Positions 1 through 6,018 of a stretch of 7,997 bases of DNA are shown here, piece after piece. The DNA is from an uncultured Collinsella sp. (GTDB taxonomy: Bacteria > Actinomycetota > Coriobacteriia > Coriobacteriales > Coriobacteriaceae): contig CAUDDU010000035.1 in NCBI GenBank assembly GCA_958448375.1, positions 1 through 7,997 of the forward strand. The letters are read 5' to 3'. The stretch's first letter is position 1, and each line of letters starts with the position of its first letter. The position numbers were made by a program, and so were the translations under genes. A model generated the notes under the pieces. That model was not told where the DNA came from and searched no databases. It saw only the letters and a list, made by a program, of their open reading frames with translations.

Positions 1-1168
1 GCATCTGGGGAAGGACGGGGGCGACCTTCTCCGCCGCGTCAACCGCACCGTTGAGGGTGGCAAAGCCGTCCTTGGCCTTATCGACCAGCTCGGTCACCTG
101 GGAAATATGAGTATCGCCAATGCCCTGGACCTTCTCGTTGGCGCTCTTGAACACCTTCGAGCTGCTGGAAAGCGAATCGGCGACCGCCTGCAGCGCGGAC
201 ACGTTAATCATGCCGTCCTGGAACAGCTTGCCGGGCGTGGCCTGCGAAAGGTTGTCGGCCATGGGAACCAGCGCGTTGCTCGAGACATCGGACAGGGCGT
301 CGATCATGGTGCGGGCTGCGTTGATGTCACTGCCATACACCGGGATAAACGATGCCGCCGTCCACAGCGGGCTCGAGGTCTCCGCCTTCATGCTGTCGCA
401 GAGCTCATCGATCTTCTTCGCGTCGTCAGGCAGCGTCGAAAAATCGCCCGACGTGACCTTGTCCTTAAGGCCACCGACGATCTCGACAGCCTCCTTCGCT
501 TCGCTCTTTACGGTCTTTGCCGAGTTAAGCAGCATAAAGCCGCTTGCGCCAAGCGCAACGAGAAGCACCGCGACTACAACGGCAATAATGGCGCCGGTGT
601 GACGCTTTTTGCGCTCGCCCTTGCGATGGCGATGACGGACCAGACCGTCAGAGGTCGAACTCGGCGAAGCGTCGCCACCGTAGTTCAAGCCAAAATCGTA
701 ATAATCTTCCTTGGAACCCGAGCCCGCAAACTCGGCACCGCTATCATCCAGGCGGGCGAACGTGCCAGTCTCGGAGGCGCCGGTGTAAATCGTGCCAAGG
801 TTACCCGTAAGCCCCGCGCCACCGGCAGAGGGAGTATTGTTGGCGGCCTTGTCGGCATTAACGTTGCCGGCGGCATTCGCGGCGTTGGCAGCACCTGCGT
901 TGTTCGCGGGTACCGAAGGAGCCCCGCTCGGCTGCGACGTGGAGGTTGCACCGCCCGCAAAGACATTCCCTCTTGCACGGCCGGTCTTTTTTGCCTTTTG
1001 AGACTGCTCGTACAGAGCGGTAAACATCGCTGTCTCGCCCGGGGACACGCGCTTACCGGAACCGCCCTGTCCAGCGCCGCCCGGCGTGCCGGCCTTACCA
1101 GCCCCGTTCGGACGCGGCGGAACTGCAGGACGGCCGCTATCGCTGCCCTTAAAGTGATTACCAGCCAT
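1..1168 (-). CDS. DUF4012-like membrane protein, N-terminal 389 residues (3' end beyond window)
   Basis: The reading frame is open from an ATG at 1168 to the left window edge, so the C-terminus is missing. A GAGGA Shine-Dalgarno lies 7 nt before the ATG. The first ~177 residues are low-complexity (Gly, Ala, Asn, Pro, Ser) and probably disordered. A basic patch (about 178-190, RHRHRKGERKKRH) precedes one membrane segment at about 192-213, so the head should be cytoplasmic and the rest extracellular. The outer part carries S266-P-L-W and I275-P-V-Y-G, and the last visible residues are A-P-V-L-P-Q-M. This layout matches actinobacterial DUF4012 proteins as I recall them, where a PLW..A..IPxxG stretch precedes the domain and a P-x-M-L-G element opens it. 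The family is uncharacterised and often found near surface-polysaccharide genes. No enzymatic role can be assigned. The transporter gene lies 149 bp upstream on the same strand. Confidence 0.8.
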   Translation of the reverse strand, partial: MAGNHFKGSDSGRPAVPPRPNGAGKAGTPGGAGQGGSGKRVSPGETAMFTALYEQSQKAKKTGRARGNVFAGGATSTSQPSGAPSVPANNAGAANAANAAGNVNADKAANNTPSAGGAGLTGNLGTIYTGASETGTFARLDDSGAEFAGSGSKEDYYDFGLNYGGDASPSSTSDGLVRHRHRKGERKKRHTGAIIAVVVAVLLVALGASGFMLLNSAKTVKSEAKEAVEIVGGLKDKVTSGDFSTLPDDAKKIDELCDSMKAETSSPLWTAASFIPVYGSDINAARTMIDALSDVSSNALVPMADNLSQATPGKLFQDGMINVSALQAVADSLSSSSKVFKSANEKVQGIGDTHISQVTELVDKAKDGFATLNGAVDAAEKVAPVLPQM

Positions 1169-1204
1169 AAAGAAATCCTCGCAATTGAGTCGCAATGAAA
1201 AAGT

Positions 1205-1226
1205 CCATAACGTTACTAGTTTATGG
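1205..1226. repeat. Short inverted repeat, operator-like
   Basis: CCATAA and TTATGG arms are separated by 10 nt, 37-58 nt upstream of the DUF4012-like start codon. The position would suit a regulator site or an element overlapping the promoter, but no convincing -35/-10 pair was found beside it. Six-base arms can arise by chance, so this is only a candidate. Confidence 0.25.
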
Positions 1227-1317
1227 CATTTTGAGCATCGACAGCTAAACTCCAGACACGGACATCAATTGGCGAAAATGCGGCACAACACCTTTTCCGT
1301 CTTGGCAGCGGCGCCAG

Positions 1318-2340
1318 CTACACCGTGAGGAACATCATCACGATGATCATGGCAAAGCCGATAAGGTCGGTCGGCAAAAACACCGTGCCCAGCATAACGG
1401 CGCTGGTGATGGTCGCCGAGACGGGCTCCACGGTTCCGATGAGACTCGCACGCACCGAGCCGATGTCCTTAACGCCCTGCATATAGAGCATGTAAGCAAA
1501 AAACGAGCCGATAACCACGAACACCGCGAGCGCCTCGACGCCGGCAGCGTCGAGTGCCGGCACATGCGCCCAGGGCTGCACGAAGACACATGAGATCACG
1601 CCCGCCGTGAGCATTGCCGAGCCCGTGACGATGGGGCTGCCGTATTCGGGCAGGATCTTGGCGGGAATCACCGCCATACACGCGGCGCTGACCGCACACA
1701 TAAGACCTGCTGCCAGGCCAAGCGGCGAGATATTCAGGCTGGTGGGGTCGCCGCCGGTGGCGATTAAAAAGGTTCCACCCAGAGCCAGGCCAATGCCGAT
1801 GACTTCGCGAGTACGCGGCATGCGGCGATCGATCACGCAGGTGTAGCCCATGATGATAACGAGCTGCAGGCACTGGAGCACCGTCGCGGTTCCGGCGTTC
1901 GTCAGGCGCACGGCCGAAAGATAGCAAAACTGGTTGAACAGCAGGCCAAAGGCGGTAAAGAGCAGCAGCTGCTTGCGATCGGCGGGTGTGGTCCAAAGCT
2001 TGACCAGGCGTGCGCGGTCGCGCGTGACAACCACAGCCATAAAGAGCAGGCCGGCGAGAATCTGACGCACGCTCATAAGCCACAGCGTATCGACATGGTA
2101 GGTATCGAACAAAAAACTCGCGCTGGTGCCCGAGAAGCCCCAAAACGAACCGCCCACCAGCGTAGCCAAGACGCCCGTGATCATCTTGCGCGTCGAAGCG
2201 CTGTTCAGGCGGTCGCGCCATGCGCGACGGGTGTTGCGGCTGAGCTCGTCGGTGCCCTCGGGCACATCAATGTTCGATATATCGGTCATCGGCACCGAAG
2301 CCCCTGCGCCTTCGACCTGCTCGACACACTCTTTGCTCAT
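1318..2340 (-). CDS. EamA/DMT-superfamily transporter
   Basis: This 340-residue integral membrane protein has the two-repeat, roughly ten-helix layout of the drug/metabolite transporter superfamily (two EamA domains). A hydrophilic N-terminal tail of about 50 residues precedes the first helix (about 53-78, with G-G-S-F-W-G-F-S). The first repeat ends near residue 195 and contains N138-A-G-T-A-T followed by a hydrophobic helix. The second repeat carries the typical S-L-I-G-T-V-E-P-V sequence, with E285-P286. The chain stops inside the last helix, so there is almost no cytoplasmic C-tail. The ATG at 2340 is chosen because a GGGGGAG Shine-Dalgarno lies 4 nt upstream. M18 and M53 are internal alternatives that would trim the tail. 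EamA proteins export or import small metabolites or amino acids; the substrate cannot be read from sequence. No clear terminator was seen before the DUF4012-like gene. Confidence 0.93.
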   Translation of the reverse strand: MSKECVEQVEGAGASVPMTDISNIDVPEGTDELSRNTRRAWRDRLNSASTRKMITGVLATLVGGSFWGFSGTSASFLFDTYHVDTLWLMSVRQILAGLLFMAVVVTRDRARLVKLWTTPADRKQLLLFTAFGLLFNQFCYLSAVRLTNAGTATVLQCLQLVIIMGYTCVIDRRMPRTREVIGIGLALGGTFLIATGGDPTSLNISPLGLAAGLMCAVSAACMAVIPAKILPEYGSPIVTGSAMLTAGVISCVFVQPWAHVPALDAAGVEALAVFVVIGSFFAYMLYMQGVKDIGSVRASLIGTVEPVSATITSAVMLGTVFLPTDLIGFAMIIVMMFLTV

Positions 2341-2409
2341 TCCACTCCCCCGAAACAGCCTGGAAACAATTCGGCTTACCTTACCACGGCGAAGTCACCA
2401 GCTGGAGGC

Positions 2410-2432
2410 TTGTCCGCTTATCGGTAGGACAA
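2410..2432. repeat. Inverted repeat TTGTCC-N11-GGACAA
   Basis: Perfect six-base arms with an 11-nt spacer lie 70-92 nt upstream of the transporter start codon, in the gap between the transporter and the divergent tRNA gene. The spacing fits a dimeric helix-turn-helix regulator, so it could be the transporter's operator. No clear promoter was recognised next to it. Confidence 0.25.
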
Positions 2433-2571
2433 TTCCGCAGGCGTCTTTCCATAGCTCGATACCGCAATGGCCTTGCATTATGCGACAGCCAAATCGCGGC
2501 AGCAGGCTCTTTTGAAATGGATGCGACAAAGCCCCCGAATTCCACAATGTAAGCGATTTTTAAAAATGTTC

Positions 2572-2600
2572 TTGCCACCGAGTTCAGGCTCCGTTATATT
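2572..2600 (+). promoter_or_regulatory. Sigma-70-type promoter of tRNA-Val
   Basis: TTGCCA (2572-2577) and TATATT (2595-2600) are separated by exactly 17 nt. Transcription would begin near 2607, about 23 nt before the mature tRNA 5' end. This is the best promoter match in the window and it points directly at the tRNA gene. Confidence 0.75.
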
Positions 2601-2629
2601 ATCCCTTGCGCGCTTGCGCACCCTTGATC

Positions 2630-2704
2630 GGGCGTTTAGCTCAGGGGGAGAGCGCTTCCCTGACACGGAAGAGGTCAGAAGTTCAAATCTTCTAACGCCC
2701 ACCA
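2630..2704 (+). tRNA. tRNA-Val (anticodon GAC)
   Basis: The 75-nt sequence folds into a complete cloverleaf: acceptor GGGCGTT/AACGCCC, D stem GCTC/GAGC, anticodon stem CTTCC/GGAAG with loop CTGACAC (anticodon GAC, reading GUC/GUU valine codons), variable loop AGGTC, and T stem AGAAG/CTTCT with loop TTCAAAT. The 3' CCA is encoded (2702-2704). It has its own promoter and is followed 8 nt later by a terminator, so it is a monocistronic unit. Confidence 0.98.
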
Positions 2705-2712
2705 AATGTTCG

Positions 2713-2749
2713 CAGCTCAGAGGCTATGTCCTCTGGGCTGTTTTGTTTT
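2713..2749 (+). terminator. Rho-independent terminator of tRNA-Val
   Basis: CAGCTCAGAGG (2713-2723) pairs with CCTCTGGGCTG (2730-2740) with a single T-G wobble and a 6-nt loop, followed by TTTTGTTTT. It lies just after the tRNA CCA end and should stop read-through toward the next gene. Confidence 0.92.
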
Positions 2750-2998
2750 ATGTCGCCAAATCAGCTGGCAGCTCCAACCGCCCAAGCAACCACCCTGCCC
2801 ATACACAAAACCGCGTCAGCGACCCAAGTGCCTATCCCGGCTGACTCCGCAGTCAATCAAAACCGCCCCAATAGTCACCGAGGCCGAGACCAACACATCT
2901 CGAACCCATCCAAGCCGCAACTTCTCAGCAAAACGCCGCGATGTCTGCGTCCTGCGGTATCCTTGAGCCACTTGCACCTGCAGCACCAAGGAGCCGCC

Positions 2999-3685
2999 AT
3001 GCGCACCGAGCTCGATGTCCCCTTTTCGCACAAAGAAGAAGCCAAGGCGCTGGGCGCCAAATGGGACCGGACCAAGAAGATCTGGTATGTACCCAGCGGC
3101 GTCAACCCCGAGCCCTTTGCCGAGTGGCTGCCCGGTGTTGACCGATCCGACCCCTCAGCGCCGTATATATATCTAGTACTGGGCAAGCGCGAGTGCTGGA
3201 AGTGTCACAAAGAGACCTCGGTCGCGGCCTTCGGCATTCCCTATCGAACCGATAACGACGAGAGCATCGCCATCGCGCACGCGCCCAACGAAGCCGGGTA
3301 CATTGCCATCGACACGGCCAACGCCAACGCACTCGCCATCGTGCCCGCTCTTGGCTGCGTACCGGGCGAGATCCGCGACTACCTTCATAAGCGCTGCGGC
3401 TACAAGCCCGTAGGCGCGCGAGCCTCCAAAGCCCCGTCGCTCGGCAACACGTGCACCAGTTGCGACGCGCTGCAAGGCAGCCGCTATCTGTTCGAGGAGC
3501 CCTCGTCCCCGTTTGCCCTCACTGCCATCAACAAGCTGCCGGCACTGGAGTTTATACGCGTCGAAGTTGCCGGCGTCTTTGGCGTCCCGGCCACGCGTAC
3601 CGACTTTGACCAGGCGCTCTTTACCTGGGCACGCGACCATCACGCCGAGTTCCACAAGCAACTCGGTGAGGGGATTTATTTGTAG
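2999..3685 (+). CDS. DUF5710-domain protein with two CxxC pairs
   Basis: The product has 228 residues. The frame is open further upstream, but ATG 2999 is chosen because AAGGAG sits 5 nt before it and the conserved domain begins at once. Residues about 4-45 match the DUF5710 pattern: L-D-V-P-F, then K-x-L/A-G-A-K-W-D, W-Y-V-P and F-x-x-W-L-P. C66-W-K-C69 and C152-T-S-C155 form two separated CxxC pairs that could bind one zinc ion in a split zinc ribbon. The tail (about 165-228) is mixed alpha/beta without recognised motifs. DUF5710 is a small module seen in replication, mobilisation and accessory proteins; its exact function is not known to me. It may bind nucleic acid, but that is inference. 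It stands alone after the tRNA terminator and converges on the small zinc-ribbon gene 37 bp downstream. Confidence 0.85.
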   Translation: MRTELDVPFSHKEEAKALGAKWDRTKKIWYVPSGVNPEPFAEWLPGVDRSDPSAPYIYLVLGKRECWKCHKETSVAAFGIPYRTDNDESIAIAHAPNEAGYIAIDTANANALAIVPALGCVPGEIRDYLHKRCGYKPVGARASKAPSLGNTCTSCDALQGSRYLFEEPSSPFALTAINKLPALEFIRVEVAGVFGVPATRTDFDQALFTWARDHHAEFHKQLGEGIYL

Positions 3686-3722
3686 AGGCAAAAGACACTC
3701 ACAGCCAACTCCTCCGCATCAC

Positions 3723-4007
3723 CTATCCCTCGTCGCCGGCGTCGTACACGATATCGAGGCCACAAACAGGGCATTTCTCCGGATACACCGGCATATGAAC
3801 GCCCGTACGTTTCCTCACTTCGTCGCTGAACCTGTCACGTGCATCGATGAACCGAATGTCGAGACACGGTATTTGCGAGCCGCAGCAAGGGCAGGCGACG
3901 ACAAACGACCCGCAATCAACTTCTACGCCCGGAAACATATTGTTGTCGATAAGGGCACACGGCAGTTTTCCGTACTTCCCCATCGCAATATCGCCTCGCC
4001 AGCTCAT
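3723..4007 (-). CDS. Small double-CxxC (zinc-ribbon-like) protein, unknown function
   Basis: The product has 94 residues. An AAGGGG Shine-Dalgarno lies 5 nt before the ATG at 4007. C39-P-C-C42 and C79-P-V-C82 are two knuckles of the kind that together bind zinc, and the second is followed by G-L-D-I-V as in many zinc ribbons. A short hydrophobic/Gly stretch precedes the first knuckle and an acidic linker (about 50-65) separates the two. No membrane segment or signal peptide is present. It lies 121 bp downstream of the HNH endonuclease gene on the same strand, so it could be co-transcribed, but the gap is long and no promoter or terminator is evident in it. No family was recognised. Confidence 0.75.
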   Translation of the reverse strand: MSWRGDIAMGKYGKLPCALIDNNMFPGVEVDCGSFVVACPCCGSQIPCLDIRFIDARDRFSDEVRKRTGVHMPVYPEKCPVCGLDIVYDAGDEG

Positions 4008-4128
4008 ACATGCCCCTTCTCGCTATACAAATCAGGAAGAGCATGCACCGGCGGGCGGGCGCGAGATTGCATCGCCACGCGATCCGATCAAACAACACGA
4101 TCGTCAAAGAATGCCAAAGCCAAATACG

Positions 4129-5211
4129 CTAATACGGCAGAAGCCCCGCCTTTTCACGCTTCTTTTCCGAGCGATCGAACTCAATGCGATGGGCCTCAAG
4201 AAACACCGTATCGGGTCGCCACTGACGCTCATTCGGCTGCCTTAGCGTCGCACCCGCAAAGGAAGCGTAGTCGGTCTTATCCAGCAGGTACGATCCGCAC
4301 AGCCGATATTCGCCGCAAACAGGCTCAAACGAAATCAGGTGAGCATCAAATAGGGAATGAAGATCGCGCCGAAGCAGAATGCCGTTGCTGGCAACCTGCG
4401 ATTTGGGTCCCGAGTAATTCTCGATATGTGCAGCCTCCAGAGCTTCGCTGACGCCGCAGTCCGACACCGCGCAACGGCCATCATAGGCGGCAACGAGCTG
4501 TTTGCGGAACCATTGCTGCCCCAATCGCTCGCGCCTTAACGCATAGCGGACCTTTTCGTCGTCGGTCGTACCCTGTCCGGTAAACTCAATATCGACGGGC
4601 ATGTGCTTCAGATAACTCATGTCGGGTGCAAAACGAGGGTCCGGTCCGCCTTTATGAACAGGACCGTGCAGAACAAACCATCCGTTTTCGGGCTCGAACC
4701 GCTCAACAAACGCAAGGCCGAGCACCTTGTAGCCCACCTCGGTTGCAAATATGACTCCGACTGGAACGCCACATTCCATGCAGTTGAGCATTTTACGGTT
4801 GTAATTCTGGTCTCGAAAACCAACGGTACCCGGCGCTTGAACCGAGTACTTAATGACCCACGTACCATCGTCCAAATAGAGCGGAGGCACATCGGTGTAG
4901 AAGCTCTTTTTAGAGTTATGGACCGAAAGCGCAAAGATCTTATTGGGATCTTGCTTCACCCGATCCTGGCCCGGCCAGAAGATCCCTGAATCCCGCGTTA
5001 CGGGAAAGAAGTCCGAGCCAATTCTCAAACGATACTGATACTGAGGGCTATCTTCCTTGGTGTGGTGCGGAAGGCTGGTCCAAACGCCGCCGCGCTGTTC
5101 CTCACCCAGAAACCACTCCCATGCCTCAACGTATTCGGAAGGCACGAGACTGCAGGCACGGTCATAGCTTGGTCCATCCATCAACGGAACAGCAAGGTCA
5201 ATGTCGTTCAT
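4129..5211 (-). CDS. HNH endonuclease with SRA-like N-terminal region (putative restriction enzyme)
   Basis: The product has 360 residues from the ATG. The C-terminal part is an HNH_2-type nuclease: a Cys pair C247/C252, then A261-H262-I with the first catalytic His, N276-G and L284-H285 followed by F-D, the rest of the H-N-H core. The N-terminal part (about 75-185) contains G-I-F, D115-G-T-W, N138-R, G148-V-P-V-G and G160-Y-x-V-L. This follows the order I recall for putative restriction endonucleases in which an SRA-like module reads a modified base ahead of the HNH domain. A type IV (modification-dependent) restriction role is therefore likely but unproven. The ATG at 5211 has AGGTG 6 nt upstream. 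An in-frame GTG at 5220 is an alternative that adds three residues and might be leaderless. The 163-residue gene is divergent, and the 94-residue zinc-ribbon gene follows. Confidence 0.9.
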   Translation of the reverse strand: MNDIDLAVPLMDGPSYDRACSLVPSEYVEAWEWFLGEEQRGGVWTSLPHHTKEDSPQYQYRLRIGSDFFPVTRDSGIFWPGQDRVKQDPNKIFALSVHNSKKSFYTDVPPLYLDDGTWVIKYSVQAPGTVGFRDQNYNRKMLNCMECGVPVGVIFATEVGYKVLGLAFVERFEPENGWFVLHGPVHKGGPDPRFAPDMSYLKHMPVDIEFTGQGTTDDEKVRYALRRERLGQQWFRKQLVAAYDGRCAVSDCGVSEALEAAHIENYSGPKSQVASNGILLRRDLHSLFDAHLISFEPVCGEYRLCGSYLLDKTDYASFAGATLRQPNERQWRPDTVFLEAHRIEFDRSEKKREKAGLLPY

Positions 5212-5426
5212 CGCCAGCACCTACAACCATACGAACGCGAGTCATGCCCCTCAATAATATGGCCGAGAGTCAATTATTACGAGATCTCATTCCGCGATCG
5301 GCACGTCGTTGATGCTCTCGGTTTGCCGTTGGCGCGCTTGTACTCCGCTACCCCACTCCCCTGTATACTGATGTAGCACGTGTTTCATCCGAGCTTGTTG
5401 GGCCGGATTGTTCATGGGAGGGTCTT

Positions 5427-5918
5427 GTGGCTGCTTCGAATCCGCCTAAGGGAAGCGTTTCTTCTTCGTCCATCAAGCCGGTTACGCGCAAGGCCGTGCG
5501 TTGCCAGCGCGAGGTCGCTTGGCTTGTCACGCAGGCAGCAGGCAGACTCGTGGCGAGCACGGAGGACGTCAATGCTCCCACACCGAGCTTTGTGCTGGCA
5601 GCGGCGCTGAATCGAGTACGCCAGCTGGAACTCGTCGCACAAGAAGACGGCAGCCATCTTGGCTACCAGGACGCTATGGCGCCCGACCTGTTGACCTTTT
5701 GTCGCATGACCAAATTGCCCGCCGCGCCCAATACGCTTTCGGACGCAGGCTACATGTTTACGCTCTCGGGCGCGGACCTTATCCGCGACATCTATGCATA
5801 CTGCAGCGAGCTCGCCGAGCGCCACGTCTTTGACGCGGCAGAAGTCAAACCGGGAAATGTCATCAAGCTGGTTCTTAGGCTGTTCTTGATGGACGGGTTC
5901 GGGACCATGCCGGCGTAA
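5427..5918 (+). CDS. Hypothetical 163-residue soluble protein
   Basis: The GTG start at 5427 is preceded by a strong GGGAGGG Shine-Dalgarno (5416-5422), which makes this start convincing. The first ~18 residues are Ser/Pro/Lys-rich and probably disordered. The remainder looks mainly alpha-helical (for example about 24-46, 52-74, 115-136 and 143-155), with scattered Cys26, Cys92 and Cys126 but no CxxC pair, membrane segment or signal peptide. No known domain was recognised and no function is proposed. A TATACT hexamer at 5364-5369 could be its -10 box, but no good -35 lies 16-18 nt upstream. It shares a 215-bp divergent intergenic region with the HNH endonuclease gene. Base and codon composition look like the neighbours. 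Confidence 0.8.
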   Translation: MAASNPPKGSVSSSSIKPVTRKAVRCQREVAWLVTQAAGRLVASTEDVNAPTPSFVLAAALNRVRQLELVAQEDGSHLGYQDAMAPDLLTFCRMTKLPAAPNTLSDAGYMFTLSGADLIRDIYAYCSELAERHVFDAAEVKPGNVIKLVLRLFLMDGFGTMPA

Positions 5919-5964
5919 GCCGAGTCTTTAGCATCACCGTCGACTGAGCAACAACCGCTTTACC

Positions 5965-6013
5965 TTAGTGGACGCCAATTGAGGGTCGATTATTGGGTCG
6001 CCTCGTCCACTAA
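5965..6013. repeat. Bulged inverted repeat between convergent genes
   Basis: TTAGTGGACG (5965-5974) and CGTCCACTAA (6004-6013) are perfect 10-bp arms. Inside them CCAAT (5975-5979) pairs with ATTGG (5992-5996), leaving a 7-nt one-sided bulge and a 12-nt loop. It sits between the ends of two convergent genes and stops 5 bp before the stop codon of the Schlafen-like gene. No T-run follows on either strand, so it is a weak terminator candidate. It could instead be an mRNA 3'-end stabiliser or a protein-binding site. Confidence 0.6.
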
Positions 6014-6018
6014 CGCAT

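Noticed and set aside
107..1198. A 363-codon plus-strand open frame
   Set aside because: It is antisense to the DUF4012-like gene. Its product is Arg/Gly/Ala-rich without domain patterning, while the minus strand gives a membrane segment, family-like motifs and a proper Shine-Dalgarno.
2381..2578. A 65-codon minus-strand frame
   Set aside because: It has a GTG start without a Shine-Dalgarno and overlaps the tRNA promoter; nothing in the product is recognisable.
2630..2704. tRNA-Val as an active attachment site of an integrated element
   Set aside because: No second copy of the tRNA 3' end, no integrase and no excision-type gene were seen in the window.
2706..2998. Coding sequence upstream of the DUF5710 gene, including an in-frame 91-codon extension
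   Set aside because: The frames begin inside the tRNA terminator, the translation is Pro/Ser/Gln-rich without a domain, and a good Shine-Dalgarno marks the start at 2999. I see nothing else in this gap.
3173..3691. A 172-codon minus-strand open frame
   Set aside because: It is antisense to the DUF5710 gene, which has the recognisable domain, CxxC pairs and Shine-Dalgarno.
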